NCBI RefSeq assembly: GCF_018333375.1
Contig: NZ_BORW01000028.1
Location: 1-64,000, forward strand
DNA from: Paenibacillus cookii
GTDB lineage: Bacteria > Bacillota > Bacilli > Paenibacillales > Paenibacillaceae
DNA: 64,000 nt
Direction: 5' to 3'
The translations under genes were made by a program, and so were the position numbers. Each line of letters starts with the position of its first letter. Position 1 is the stretch's first letter. The notes beneath the pieces were generated by a model that saw only the letters and a list, made by a program, of their open reading frames with translations, was not told the DNA's origin and did no database searches. Positions 15,620-25,014 of this stretch are shown one piece after another.

Positions 15620-16741
15620 TCAACTTATTGAACAAGGCGCTATTTTGCAGCCGGTAACGGCAGCGGTTCGGACGGACTCCAGCAGCTTATGCAGTTGAAC
15701 CGCATCATGAAAATCGGGCGATGCAAAAGTGCCGTCAATCATGTCCCTGGCGAAAAGCTCATGAGCCTTCAAAACATCCAGCATCGGCGAGTGCAGCTGC
15801 TCCCCTTCCCCATAAATCGTCTCGAAGCCATCGTCGTCGCCATGCGCCACCAAGTGGCTTGAAGCATACCGTTTTTGCTGCACCAGCAGGTTCCCAAACT
15901 GCACATGTCCGACGGAATGGCGCTGTTTCAATCGGATGACGCCTTTTTCTCCTTGGATTTCCATGCGGAAACCGGGATAGGTTCCTCCCTGAACGTGAAC
16001 CGAAACGGAGGTGCCCCGCTCCAGCGTCCCTTGGATCATGATTTGGTCGGCCGTATCCTTTTCTACTTTTTCACCCGTTTCGAGCACGGTCGCCTCAACA
16101 TCATGGATGTTCATGATGGCCGTCAGTTCCTTAAAGTCACCGAGCAGACCACGCAGCACATCCAGGGAATGCCCGCCGTTAATCGACAGAAGGGTTGCGC
16201 CATGCTCCTCTTTTAACAAATAGGCGCCGTTTCGGTCCGTCACCCTTCCTTTCCCTTGCGTGGACGCATGGATGCTGCAAGATAGAATGCGGCCGAATTC
16301 ACCTTGCTCCAACCGTCGTTTGACCTCTTGAATGGCTGCCGATTGTCTGGCCTGCAGGCCGATCGCATGATGAATGCCGGCTTGATCGGCGAGCTTCGCC
16401 AATTCTTGCGCCTGATCCAACGTCACGGCCAAAGGCCATTCGCAGTAGACATGTTTCCCGGCAGCAATGGCCGTTTTTACGGCTTCGTAATGAAAAGGAA
16501 CCTTGACGCTCACGATCACCAGCTCAACCTCCGGGCTCTCGCATAATTCCCTGTAGTCTGCAAAAGCGAGTGGCGCCCCTAATGCAGCCGCGCTCTTGAC
16601 CGCACTCTCCATTCGGGACGTTGCAATGGCGGTGATTTGATGCCGGGTGCTGGTTTGCAGCGCCGGAATATGCGTTTTGCTTGCCCATTGATTGTTTAAG
16701 GAGCCCCCAATAATGCCTGTTTTGATGCGCTTATGCTCCAT
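15620..16741 (-). CDS. Gfo/Idh/MocA-family dehydrogenase
   Basis: The 373-residue protein has an N-terminal NAD(P)-binding Rossmann domain (KTGIIGGSLNNQWASKTHIPAL), the family motif for cofactor and substrate binding (KHVYCEWPLAVTLDQA, the EKP motif appearing as EWP), and a C-terminal alpha/beta domain. The family oxidises sugars, inositols or bile pigments. The substitution of the conserved Lys in the EKP motif by Trp may reduce or change activity. GGAGG precedes ATG 16741. A LysR regulator is divergent at 111 bp, which suggests that it controls this gene. Confidence 0.87.
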   Translation of the reverse strand: MEHKRIKTGIIGGSLNNQWASKTHIPALQTSTRHQITAIATSRMESAVKSAAALGAPLAFADYRELCESPEVELVIVSVKVPFHYEAVKTAIAAGKHVYCEWPLAVTLDQAQELAKLADQAGIHHAIGLQARQSAAIQEVKRRLEQGEFGRILSCSIHASTQGKGRVTDRNGAYLLKEEHGATLLSINGGHSLDVLRGLLGDFKELTAIMNIHDVEATVLETGEKVEKDTADQIMIQGTLERGTSVSVHVQGGTYPGFRMEIQGEKGVIRLKQRHSVGHVQFGNLLVQQKRYASSHLVAHGDDDGFETIYGEGEQLHSPMLDVLKAHELFARDMIDGTFASPDFHDAVQLHKLLESVRTAAVTGCKIAPCSIS

Positions 16742-16776
16742 TTTTTATTCCTCCATTCCTTTACGGCTATTCCAAG

Positions 16777-16821
16777 TGTATCGAAGAAAATCCATCATGA
16801 ATAATGTATAATCGAGATACA
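16777..16821. promoter_or_regulatory. Possible LysR binding region
   Basis: The short divergent intergenic region contains the inverted pair TGTATC (16777-16782) and GATACA (16816-16821). The spacing is larger than the classical T-N11-A, so this is a candidate only. Confidence 0.25.
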
Positions 16822-16852
16822 GCTATCATTTTTTTTGATAAGGGGAATCTCA

Positions 16853-17698
16853 TTGGAAATTGAAAATATGCTTGCTTTCGTTGCCGTTGCCGAGCTGAAA
16901 AGCGTATCGGCCGCTGCCGCGAGCTTGAATCATCTGCAATCCAACATGACGGCCAAAATTAAAAAGATCGAAAGCCATTATCAACGGCAGCTGTTTCTCC
17001 GAAGCGCCCGCGGAATGGAATTGACGCCGGAAGGCGAAAAGCTGTACAAGCAATTCAAAAGAATCATTCTTTTATGGGAAGAAACCGAACAGGAAATGCA
17101 GCAGCGGGAATTAAAGCTTCGGATAGGCACGATGCAGTCTGCCGTCGGCACGAATATTGCGGAGGCGTTTGCGAATTTATATCGGAAGTATCCCGCTTTG
17201 TCCGTCACGCTCAAAACAGGGACGACCGAGACGATGGAAAACGAGTTGTTGCAGGGTCATATCGATCTCGCTTATACCATCGGCAAATCCGACCGGGCCC
17301 AACTTACTTACAAGCCGATCGGAACCGAGGAAATGGTTTTGGCCGGCAAAAACATCGGGTCCAGCGCCAATCTGATCCAAGCCCTTCAAGGCAAAACCCA
17401 GCTTATTCTTTCGAAAGATTGCTTATACGCCTCCATCCTGGAGCGCATCTGCGTTGCCAACGGCATCAAACAAGGCCCTAAAACGGAAGTCGGCGTGTTC
17501 GAGACGCTGCTTCAGCTAAGCTCATTAGGCATGGGGGTTACATTGATCTCCAAAACCATCGCGCGGCAATTCGGGGTGACGGATTATTTCGAACTCCCGC
17601 CGGGTGACCGATACATCGAAAAGTATTTGGTGACCCGCCAAAACTATGAGCTTTCCCCGCTGGAGAGACAGTTCGTCGAGATCAGCCATTTTATATAA
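16853..17698 (+). CDS. LysR-family transcriptional regulator
   Basis: The 281-residue protein has an N-terminal winged helix (ENMLAFVAVAELKSVSAAAASLNHLQSNMTAKIKKIESHYQ) and a periplasmic-binding-like effector domain (~90-280). I placed the start at TTG 16853 because AAGGGG lies seven bases before it and the helix-turn-helix then begins at the usual distance. The effector domain resembles the CysL/YwfK-type arrangement but no ligand is readable. It is divergent from the Gfo/Idh gene and ends at a strong terminator. Autoregulation and control of the divergent gene are typical for this family. Confidence 0.9.
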   Translation: MEIENMLAFVAVAELKSVSAAAASLNHLQSNMTAKIKKIESHYQRQLFLRSARGMELTPEGEKLYKQFKRIILLWEETEQEMQQRELKLRIGTMQSAVGTNIAEAFANLYRKYPALSVTLKTGTTETMENELLQGHIDLAYTIGKSDRAQLTYKPIGTEEMVLAGKNIGSSANLIQALQGKTQLILSKDCLYASILERICVANGIKQGPKTEVGVFETLLQLSSLGMGVTLISKTIARQFGVTDYFELPPGDRYIEKYLVTRQNYELSPLERQFVEISHFI

Positions 17699-17703
17699 AA
17701 ACA

Positions 17704-17737
17704 AAGCAGCAGCCTGAACGGCTGCTGCTTCTTTTTG
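17704..17737. terminator. Terminator
   Basis: AAGCAGCAGCC / GGCTGCTGCTT with a 5-nt loop and T-run. It ends the LysR gene and probably also serves the convergent membrane protein gene. Confidence 0.88.
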
Positions 17738-17794
17738 TTTCGACGTATGCGAACCTGTTATCGCGTTTCCTATTTTTAACATTTGTGCGCCGCT

Positions 17795-19177
17795 TTATTT
17801 GATTTGATCGGTACGCAACAATTCATCGACTTGAACCCCTTGATCCGTATGGACCAAAATAAATTGGGATTTGAACGATTTGGTTTTCATGGATCCGTCG
17901 TTGTAATAAATGTTGTATGTTTCCCGCGTATACGCTTTAAACCGATCCTCGGACAACCGCTGAATCGAAGTCACCTCGGAAGAGATAAGCTCCTCGTAGA
18001 TGCCTTTTTTCTGCAAGTAACCCAAATAGTCCTTGGCTTCCTTGTATGCCTTGCCCGACGGATTCAGATACGGCTCCATGACGCTGAAATCATAGTTGGA
18101 GGTCGCCCGAACCGCGCTGTTCAAATAACCGACCATGGCTGCTTTGATGGTAATGTCCGGAATGTGTTCCGCGGGATGATCGCCGCTAACTTGAACGTCT
18201 TTCTTGGCAGCGGATACGGCGGAATTAGGTGGATTCGGGTTGGTTGCTCCGTTTACCAGCACTTCGCTTTGCGGGGTGCCCGTCAGATTGATCAGTTGCT
18301 GGTACTTTTCGAGCATGCGAGCCGCTTCCCGCCGATGGCTTTCATGCTGCTGAAGCTTCTCTTTGACGATCTCGTTATTGTCGGATGCGTTTTGATAGGC
18401 CTCGTCGGATAAATTATAATATGCGCTGCTAAAATAAAAGCTGTTATTGCCTTCCTTGATGTATTGTTGAGCCAATCGGCTTTGCCGTTCGGATTCTTCC
18501 CCGGCTTCGATCGCCGCCACATAAGCATCGTTGGCCGCCCTGCTCTCCGTCAAATATTTTCCCCGGTATGTAATGGCCTCCAGAAACCGATTATGCGCAT
18601 TCTTCAAATAATTGTGGACCAGCGTTCCCGCCAGCTCGTCGCGGATTTGGCTGTTTTGACCGATCAAGTCGGATACTTTGGAATCGTAGTCGCCGATGGT
18701 CGTGGTCGTGGAGGTCTCCAGCACTTGGATGTCGTCGTCCAGGACGGCGTTTTTCTGCAGTAAGACTTGGATATTGTCGATGTCGCCCAAAATTTGATTC
18801 AGCTCATTCGAAGCTTTTGTCATCATTAAGGCATCGGCCGACATTTTGTTTTTGACGCTTGCGTATTTGGGATTGTTGTTTAAATCTTTCAGCTGGTCTT
18901 CGAACGTGTTTTCCTTCTTCAGTTTCTGGTAGTAATCCACCAGCTCCGGGAAACTCAAGGATTCATCCGGGGTCGAGTTGATTTTGTCGGCAAACGTCTT
19001 TGCCTTTTGCTGCAATGCGGAAAATTGTTCCTCGTAATCTCGTGCTACGCTATAACTTTCATATTTCTGATAGCTAAATAGGCCTATTGCGCCCAACACG
19101 CATATGCAAAGAACGGATATCGGGATCCATATCCATAACTTGCGTTTTTTAGGGGGAGCGACCGTCAGCTCGTCCAT
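17795..19177 (-). CDS. TcaA-like membrane-anchored protein with NTF2-like C-terminus
   Basis: The 460-residue protein has a basic cytoplasmic N-terminus (PPKKRK), one membrane helix (LWIWIPISVLCICVLGAIGLF), a long mostly helical, coiled-coil extracellular region (~45-310), and a C-terminal ~130-residue domain (IPDITIKAAMVGYLNSAVRATSNYDFSVMEPYLNPSGKAYKEAKDYL...) resembling the NTF2-like domain of TcaA/YvbJ proteins. TcaA proteins modulate cell-wall and antibiotic responses; the zinc-ribbon N-terminus of TcaA is missing here. No operon partner. The C-terminal assignment is a resemblance by eye. Confidence 0.6.
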   Translation of the reverse strand: MDELTVAPPKKRKLWIWIPISVLCICVLGAIGLFSYQKYESYSVARDYEEQFSALQQKAKTFADKINSTPDESLSFPELVDYYQKLKKENTFEDQLKDLNNNPKYASVKNKMSADALMMTKASNELNQILGDIDNIQVLLQKNAVLDDDIQVLETSTTTTIGDYDSKVSDLIGQNSQIRDELAGTLVHNYLKNAHNRFLEAITYRGKYLTESRAANDAYVAAIEAGEESERQSRLAQQYIKEGNNSFYFSSAYYNLSDEAYQNASDNNEIVKEKLQQHESHRREAARMLEKYQQLINLTGTPQSEVLVNGATNPNPPNSAVSAAKKDVQVSGDHPAEHIPDITIKAAMVGYLNSAVRATSNYDFSVMEPYLNPSGKAYKEAKDYLGYLQKKGIYEELISSEVTSIQRLSEDRFKAYTRETYNIYYNDGSMKTKSFKSQFILVHTDQGVQVDELLRTDQIK

Positions 19178-19516
19178 TTTACCTATACCTCCATACTGGT
19201 CATATTTTCCTATTTTACAGGCAACCCGTTCGTGGGATCAATACTTTTTGCGCAAGTTTCGACGTCTGCATTCTGTTTTCCGATTGTGCCGATCGTTTCG
19301 CATCGCAGGAAGATTCGCCCGGCCGGTCCATTTTCTTTAAAGTGAACTTTCCGCTCCGGAAGCCAAAAAAATCATCACGGGCCATTCCTAAAATGCTCAG
19401 ATACAGTATAATTTGGTAGGTAAGCTCTGGTTGTTTGGAATGCGGCAATGTATGGCTTGAAGAAGCAACCCAGGGCATCCCTTTGCAAGCAAACTTCAAC
19501 GAACGGGGGTTCAAGC
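19178..19516. other. Intergenic region, no gene seen
   Basis: Divergent promoter region between the TcaA-like gene and the hydrolase gene. I see no convincing ORF with a ribosome binding site, and no hairpin or repeat. Confidence 0.5.
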
Positions 19517-20272
19517 ATGAACGATTACATAACAAACACAGTAAAAATCGCACATCGCGGCAGGAACATTTTCGGCATTTCCTATATGCCAAAGCATGAA
19601 AAAAAGTGTCCCGTCGTTATTTTCAGTCATGGCTACAACGGAACAAATGCCGATTTTACGATGCATGCCGAATATCTGGCGTCCCATGGCGTGGGGGCGT
19701 ATTGTTTTGATTTCTGCGGCGGTTCCGTGAATTCAAAAAGCGATTCTAAGACGACGGAAATGACCTTGTTTACGGAGAAAGAAGATTTATGCACCGTACT
19801 GGATCATGTGAAAACATGGGAAAACGTCGATGCGGACCATATTTTTCTGTTTGGCGGTAGCCAAGGGGGTTTGGTCACGGCGCTGACCGCCGAGGAGCGT
19901 ATGGATGACGTGAAAGGCGTTCTGTTATTATATCCGGCATTCTGCATCCCGGACCAATGGAACGAAAGATTTCCTACGCTTGAAAGCATTCCGGACACGC
20001 AAGAGCTTTGGGGAATGACGCTCGGCCGAGCGTTTTTCGAGACGATTCACGGGTACGACGTATTCGAACATGTAGGTGGATATAACAAAAATGTTCTGAT
20101 ATTTCATGGCGATCAAGATGCGGTCGTGGCGCTTGAGTATGGCGAAAAAGCTTCAAAATTATATCCTCGTGGGAGGATCGAGATATTTCCAGGCGAGGGC
20201 CATGGTTTTACGGAGGCGGGAAATCGGCGCGTAGCCGAAATGACGCATGAATTTGTAAAGGCGAATATTTGA
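19517..20272 (+). CDS. Alpha/beta hydrolase
   Basis: The 251-residue protein has the alpha/beta hydrolase core: oxyanion strand PVVIFSHGYNG, nucleophile elbow GGSQGG (Ser115), acid Asp in HGDQDAVV (199 or 201) and His229 in GEGHGF. It resembles the feruloyl/cinnamoyl esterase-like lineage and the acyl-CoA thioesterase-type serine hydrolases; the substrate is unknown. No signal peptide is seen, so it is cytosolic. ATG 19517 follows GGGGG at 6 bases. It is monocistronic and is followed by repeat-rich DNA. Confidence 0.85.
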   Translation: MNDYITNTVKIAHRGRNIFGISYMPKHEKKCPVVIFSHGYNGTNADFTMHAEYLASHGVGAYCFDFCGGSVNSKSDSKTTEMTLFTEKEDLCTVLDHVKTWENVDADHIFLFGGSQGGLVTALTAEERMDDVKGVLLLYPAFCIPDQWNERFPTLESIPDTQELWGMTLGRAFFETIHGYDVFEHVGGYNKNVLIFHGDQDAVVALEYGEKASKLYPRGRIEIFPGEGHGFTEAGNRRVAEMTHEFVKANI

Positions 20273-21232
20273 ACGGTTGCCGTAATTGGATTGGCGATTG
20301 ATTGCTGCATCGGACCCGAATTGCGTCGCGCCCTGTTGTGTGGCAGTTGTGTTGGGGAAAATGGCGCTGATGGCCGCTAGCGAAAAGGAAAGCAATGGTC
20401 GCGGCTGGCACCGATTTCGGGTTTGACGGTGTAACCGCCCTTGCGGGAATGAAGTTTACTTTGAAAGTGGCGGGTTGCGCAGGGAGTTTGCGATCGTGAG
20501 GAGACAACGATGATCGTGAAGAGCAAGGCACTCGCGGGGAGTTATGCTGAAGTTGAAGTGTAAGGCGCTCGCGGGGAGTCATGGTGATCTTAAAGATATG
20601 TTGATGAATGCGGAGTGAACAGTTCTAACGGTTGCCACTGCGCTTAATGCCAAGAAATTGTTGCTTTTGGAATTTTAACGGTTCTGATTGACGTTATTTA
20701 GGCATTATGGAGGAACATCATAGGATAATCTCGTCAATAAGCTCGATGGTAACCGTTAGAATTTGCAGATAGCTATTTTGAGCTACATAGTCGCTGTCAC
20801 AACCGTTAGAATTTGCAATCGGCCATCCGTGCGGGACTCCTCCCCTGGAGCAAGTGTCCTTCCCCTCAAAAAAGCCCCCCAATGGATGTCTTTTTGGTGT
20901 CGTGGATTCTAGAGAGTACGTTTATGAGCGAATCGCAGCATTCTGCCATTTCAATATAGCGGCACGATCCCTGTGAGAACAAAACATGCCCGACCAGGTG
21001 CGCTCAAGTTTTATGGAGACTATGGCTTAACCTGACTTTTTTGGCCCAAGATTGGGTCGGGGTCGGTTTCAATGCTCCAATGGAGCAGTTAAGCTTGAAT
21101 ATTTTCCCTTTTAATGGTACATTGTATGCAATTATAGGGTGTGAAGCACATACCGCTTTGTTACGTCATGTTCATGCGAGCATGGATGTATCGGGGCGGT
21201 TTTTTATTTTTTCGGATCGGATGTGACATGGA
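20273..21232. other. Gene-poor repeat region
   Basis: The 960-bp stretch contains one 183-bp four-box element (20626-20808) preceded by degenerate repeats of the form CGTGAGGAG / CTCGCGGGGAGT (about 20480-20600). The remainder has no ORF with a convincing ribosome binding site; ORFs here change frame at repeats. Confidence 0.6.
20626..20808. repeat. 183-bp four-box element, copy A
   Basis: The element begins TAACGGTTGCCACTGCG and ends TCGCTGTCACAACCGTTA, nearly inverted repeats. Boxes: TAACGGTT at +1 and +51, AACCGTTA at +126 and +176. This is the most diverged of the five copies, yet the length and box spacing are identical. Confidence 0.8.
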
Positions 21233-21913
21233 ATGAGCAGGTTTGATGAAATCTATCAAAGTTGGATGGAGCAACAGATTGCCGAAGAGAAAAGTCCAAG
21301 AAGACGGGAGTTACTCCGGAAAGGATTAAGCCGCGGATCGCTCGATTTTTTGCGTTTGGTCTGGTTTCCGGCCATAGGCAATCTGGATCATTTATACCCC
21401 GAATACGAGGTTAGGGATTTTAATAACGGGTATCGCTATCTGGACCTTGCGTACATGCCCGGGAACGTCAAAGGATGTATCGAAATTCAGGATTACCGAA
21501 GCCATGCCAGGGATATTGAAGTCAGCCGATTCAAAGATTTATGCATGAAGCAATCCCTGCTGGTTTTGGATGATTGGCTTATCCTTACGATTGCTTACTT
21601 ATCCATCCGGGATGATCCCGGGGTATGCAAACAGCTCGTCCTATCCTTCGTTGGAAAGTTTCTAAGCAGCGCCGTACCTTTCGGACTCCATTGGGCAGAA
21701 GCCGAAACCCTGAGATATGCTCACCGACTGCTGCGGCCATTTACGCCGATGGAGCTGTCAAGCCATTTGCAGCTATCTGAACATCGCACCCGAGTTATCC
21801 TCCGCGCCCTTTTGGAGAAAAAACTGCTGGAGGTGGCTAGCGGAAAACAACGATATCGTACTTACCGACTACCCGGCGATCATGTCCAAAGTCCGTTTGA
21901 TCCGCACCGCTAG
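21233..21913 (+). CDS. PD-(D/E)XK-like domain plus winged-helix protein
   Basis: The 226-residue protein has two parts. Residues ~45-150 resemble the restriction-endonuclease-like domain of DUF559-type proteins: YPEYEVRDF, then YLDLAYMP (Asp71), then GCIEIQDYRSHARD (Glu84-Ile-Gln86, His91), where relatives as I recall them read (F)EIDGYGxH. The substitutions of the central acidic/Lys position suggest reduced or no nuclease activity. Residues ~155-215 form a winged helix (FTPMELSSHLQLSEHRTRVILRALLEKKLLEV). The gene lies between two copies of the 183-bp element. The ribosome binding site is weak (GGAT). The family resemblance is from memory. Confidence 0.6.
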   Translation: MSRFDEIYQSWMEQQIAEEKSPRRRELLRKGLSRGSLDFLRLVWFPAIGNLDHLYPEYEVRDFNNGYRYLDLAYMPGNVKGCIEIQDYRSHARDIEVSRFKDLCMKQSLLVLDDWLILTIAYLSIRDDPGVCKQLVLSFVGKFLSSAVPFGLHWAEAETLRYAHRLLRPFTPMELSSHLQLSEHRTRVILRALLEKKLLEVASGKQRYRTYRLPGDHVQSPFDPHR

Positions 21914-21989
21914 TTCAAGGACCTTCCGGTAGGGAAAAATCCCGCGATGAAGACGTTGTTAACGCCCTTTGTCCACAGTGAAGCAGCAT

Positions 21990-22265
21990 ACCCGTTAAAC
22001 CAATGAGCAAATGAAGTGAACGTAAGAAGAAAATTGAACGCAAGGAGATAAATGGACGCAAGGAGATAAATGAACGGGAAAGGTAAGTGAACGGAAGAGA
22101 TCGGGTGAACCCGAGAAGAAAATTTGAACGCAATGGGATGAAGTAAAGCGATCGATGAGACAAGTTAGCGCCTAGGAGATGAAGGGAAAAGTCGAGGAAA
22201 CAATTGAACGCGAGAAGATGTAGTCAAGGTGAGCGGACAAGTAAAAGTGTCGAAATAAGTATGGA
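21990..22265 (+). repeat. Degenerate GA-rich short-repeat array
   Basis: Units of about 18-22 bp of the type TGAACGCAAGGAGATAAA recur with variation (TGAACGTAAGAAGAAAAT, TGGACGCAAGGAGATAAA, TGAACGGAAGAGAT, TGAACGCGAGAAGATG). A similar array lies at 32939-33120 and inside the spacers of the 33-kb tandem. Confidence 0.65.
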
Positions 22266-22287
22266 AATAAGTGTGGAAGTAAGATTC

Positions 22288-22470
22288 TAACGGTTGCCAC
22301 ATCGGTTAATGCCGAAAAAATGGAGGTTATGAAATTTTAACGGTTCCGGTTGACGTTATTTGGGCATTTCGGCCGAATTTCATACGGTAATTTTCCAAAT
22401 AAGCTCATTGGTGACCGTTACACCTTACAGAGAACCATTTGAAGCGACATAGGCGCTGTCACAACCGTTA
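22288..22470. repeat. 183-bp four-box element, copy B
   Basis: Same length, ends and box spacing as the other copies (third box GACCGTTA). Flanked left by GATTC and right by GCAACCGAGAACAGC. Confidence 0.85.
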
Positions 22471-22704
22471 GCAACCGAGAACAGCTTACGCGCAGCGATC
22501 TAACATTGTTTGTGCCTCCGCAGACAGTCAGAGGACGATGAACTTCGCCAAAGCGAATGTTGAAATCATCATCCATTCTTATGAAGTTATAAATAGAACC
22601 GCAGCAAACTCGGAGCAGGTTGGCGCAAATCTCTGCGCATAATGAAAAAGGCAGCCGCCCAGCAGGCAGCTGCTCCAGCAAGTTATGATAGGGCTGTGCG
22701 TTCT

Positions 22705-24348
22705 TTAGTTTAGTTTTACTCGAAGCTCGTCATCCGGATTTTTGGTGGTGTAGTTCCATACGTACAGGTCCAGATCGGTACCGTTGAAGTTTTTGTACAT
22801 ATCGGTATGCTTGTTGCCCGAACCAAAATAAAACTGCGGAATCAGATACATCGATTCTTTCCCCTCAACGAAATAGGTTTGATTGATACCGCCAAAGCTT
22901 GCATCCGGGCTTTCGGATTCGACGTACAGATTATTGTCCTTGATATAATAGGTCCAATAGACCGGATATCCTTCGTAGCTCGTCCGTATCGTCTGCGGCT
23001 GTGAGGAAATATCGGTCAGACGGACGGGAACATCGCTGCCCTTATGAACATCCACCCGTTCCTTGCCGATCAGCGTGATTGATGTGTTTTTTAGTGAAGC
23101 GATATCCACGGTAATGGAGTCCGTAGGCTCAAACCGGAGAACGGTTTTACCGGCATGGGAATCGCTCTCCTCCAGTCCAACTTCCCCTTCAAATACCCGG
23201 CCGCCAACATCCAATTGCAAGGTTTGGTAAGGCATTCGGAATCGGCGGTCCTGATGATTCAGGACGAGCCGGATTTGGGTCGGTGTTACAACCAGTTCAC
23301 GGATGCTCGCCTCTTCGGGCCATGTATGAAGCGGAATATCCAGGCTTTTTCTGAACGAACCGCTCTCCATCTGCTTCCGGGACAAAGAGAGATTCACGTT
23401 CCACGTGCCGTCAGTGCGCCCCTTCTCATGGGTATACACCAAAGCGAAACGGTTCCCTTTTTTCTTCAGCAGCTGCCCGCTAAACTTCTGTTGGCTTGCA
23501 TACTCCCCGGTCGCACCGCTTGTACCATAGGCGGGGGATTCCGTCTCCCGGATTTTGTTACCGAGGCTGTCGTACGCGGCGATTCTGGCCCAAGTCTGCT
23601 CCTGAACCGCAGCGTCTGTAAAGGTTACGGATGAGTTAAGCAGGATTTGGCCCGGAGAGGATGCAAAGGCCTGTATTTTTACCGTTTGGATGCCGTCCTT
23701 TTGAATGGTGAATTGCTGGGTGCCCGGATCGTTTGGATTCCAATGGATCTCGTGCTCCAGATCCTCGAGATACCGGACATTCGTCACGGAAAATTGAAGC
23801 TTGGACAGTTCCTCTGTCATCACCCAATTCGTCTCAAAATATCCCTGGTACACGCCCTGCTCCGCGTTCCACTTCTGAACATAATGCCCTTCAATGGGGG
23901 TGCCGCTGCTGTCCTTGAGGACGATCCGGTCGTATCGGATCTCTTGTCCTCGGGTGGCTTCTTCCGGTTTTAACGTGTACAGGAGGACCGTCCGGTTCTC
24001 ATCGGTAAAAGCGGTATGCACCGTCAAAGTGACGCCATGATCCGTTACACTCTGCTCCACATACTGACCATAACCGGCCTCAAGGGCTGCTTCAATGCCT
24101 GGTTTCTTGGACAGAATACTGCTCCAATCGTATTGAACGGCTGCATAAACAGGCGTTGCGAGAACGGCCACAGACACACCCGCAATGATCGCCACGCTCG
24201 TTTTTCGCCGCTGCGGTCTGTGATATGTTTCGTCTACGATCCTCAGTTCATTTTTTTCAATGCTGCTCAGCATTTGATCAAAGTCGGGATACTGCACCGT
24301 TTCCGTACGCTTCATATGATTTCTAACGTTGAGCTCAATAGATTCCAA
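22705..24348 (-). CDS. DUF4179 domain protein, putative anti-sigma factor
   Basis: The 547-residue protein has a cytoplasmic N-terminal region (~1-50), one membrane helix (SVAIIAGVSVAVLATPVYAAV, ~51-71) and a large extracellular part beginning with a DUF4179-like segment (YDWSSILSKKPGIEAALEAGYGQYVEQSVTDHGVTLTVHTAFTDENRTVLLYTL). DUF4179 proteins are typically encoded next to ECF sigma factors and bind them through the short cytoplasmic tail. Its start overlaps the sigma gene by 14 bp, so the pair is co-translated. The signal is unknown. The length is at the upper end for this group. Confidence 0.85.
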   Translation of the reverse strand: MESIELNVRNHMKRTETVQYPDFDQMLSSIEKNELRIVDETYHRPQRRKTSVAIIAGVSVAVLATPVYAAVQYDWSSILSKKPGIEAALEAGYGQYVEQSVTDHGVTLTVHTAFTDENRTVLLYTLKPEEATRGQEIRYDRIVLKDSSGTPIEGHYVQKWNAEQGVYQGYFETNWVMTEELSKLQFSVTNVRYLEDLEHEIHWNPNDPGTQQFTIQKDGIQTVKIQAFASSPGQILLNSSVTFTDAAVQEQTWARIAAYDSLGNKIRETESPAYGTSGATGEYASQQKFSGQLLKKKGNRFALVYTHEKGRTDGTWNVNLSLSRKQMESGSFRKSLDIPLHTWPEEASIRELVVTPTQIRLVLNHQDRRFRMPYQTLQLDVGGRVFEGEVGLEESDSHAGKTVLRFEPTDSITVDIASLKNTSITLIGKERVDVHKGSDVPVRLTDISSQPQTIRTSYEGYPVYWTYYIKDNNLYVESESPDASFGGINQTYFVEGKESMYLIPQFYFGSGNKHTDMYKNFNGTDLDLYVWNYTTKNPDDELRVKLN

Positions 24349-24868
24349 AATGATTCTCTCCCCTCATGATATATTTTTCCTGGCGCTCCAGTTTTTTGCG
24401 GATCAGCTTGAGCGCTTTGTACAACCTGGACCGGACGGTATTCTGGGGAATGCGGAGCGTCTCTGCAATTTCTTTAATGGACAAATCGCCGATATATCGC
24501 AGCGTAACGACGCTAAGCAGTTTCTCCGGCAGCTGAAGCAGCTGACGCTCCAGTTCATCGTAAGAAAGCTTGTTTACAACGATGCTGTCAACCGGACTTA
24601 CGGCCCGGCTTTCTTGATCATGAAGCCATTGCAGTTGTCCTTGCTTCTCGTGCTTCGTTTTGTTTTTGCGGATCACGTTGAGGCAATGGTTCATCGTAAT
24701 ACGCATGATCCAGGCCTTCAAATTCGTCACGCTGCTCCAGTCCTGGCGGAACACCGTAACGAATACGTCGTGGCATACATCCTCGGCATCCTGGCTGTTT
24801 TTGAGCATATACAGACATGTTCGGTAGACGTCTTTGTTGTACGTATGAAATAGTTCATGCTCGGTCAC
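24335..24868 (-). CDS. ECF RNA polymerase sigma factor
   Basis: The 177-residue protein contains sigma region 2 (ELFHTYNKDVYRTCLYML..DAEDVCHDVFVTVFRQDW..LKAWIMRITMNHCLNVIRKNK) and region 4 (LLQLPEKLLSVVTLRYIGDLSIKEIAETLRIPQNTVRSRLYKALKLIRKKL) with the SigW-type linker. I chose GTG 24868 because AAAGGAG precedes it at 8 bases and the domain starts three residues later; an ATG at 24907 is also possible. The gene overlaps the anti-sigma gene. A candidate autoregulated promoter is 30-60 bp upstream. Stress or envelope signalling is the usual role. Confidence 0.93.
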   Translation of the reverse strand: MTEHELFHTYNKDVYRTCLYMLKNSQDAEDVCHDVFVTVFRQDWSSVTNLKAWIMRITMNHCLNVIRKNKTKHEKQGQLQWLHDQESRAVSPVDSIVVNKLSYDELERQLLQLPEKLLSVVTLRYIGDLSIKEIAETLRIPQNTVRSRLYKALKLIRKKLERQEKYIMRGENHFGIY

Positions 24869-24896
24869 GCCCGGCTCTCCTTTCTTGTTGGGATAT

Positions 24897-24927
24897 ATTA
24901 TAGACAAGTCAGCGTGGAATCCGGCTC
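24897..24927 (-). promoter_or_regulatory. Candidate promoter of the sigma/anti-sigma pair
   Basis: On the minus strand GAGCC is followed 17 bases later by GTCTA (an ECF-type -35/-10 pair) and by an overlapping TATAAT. It is 30-60 bp upstream of the sigma start. This suits autoregulation but is only a pattern match. Confidence 0.4.
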
Positions 24928-25014
24928 ACTTTTTTTTCGGAGTCGGGCAACAGAGGCTGTGGGGCGGCGGATTCGACTTCAACTGAAGGCATATTCAAGT
25001 CATAGGGCTCAACA

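Larger units (their letters stand above)
21914..22704. other. Gene-poor region with repeats
   Basis: The stretch holds a degenerate GA-rich repeat array (~21990-22265) and copy B of the 183-bp element (22288-22470), followed by ~90 bp also found behind copy E at 33777-33860. No gene is supported. Confidence 0.6.

Noticed and set aside
19215..19592. Cysteine-rich minus-strand ORF overlapping the hydrolase start
   Set aside because: Internal methionine lacks a usable ribosome binding site and the frame overlaps a solid gene.
21041..21226. 61-codon ORF before the PD-(D/E)XK-like gene
   Set aside because: No ribosome binding site and no similarity that I recognise; more likely leader sequence.
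21915..22163. Leucine/serine-rich small ORF
   Set aside because: It is a frame through the GA-rich short repeats with no ribosome binding site.
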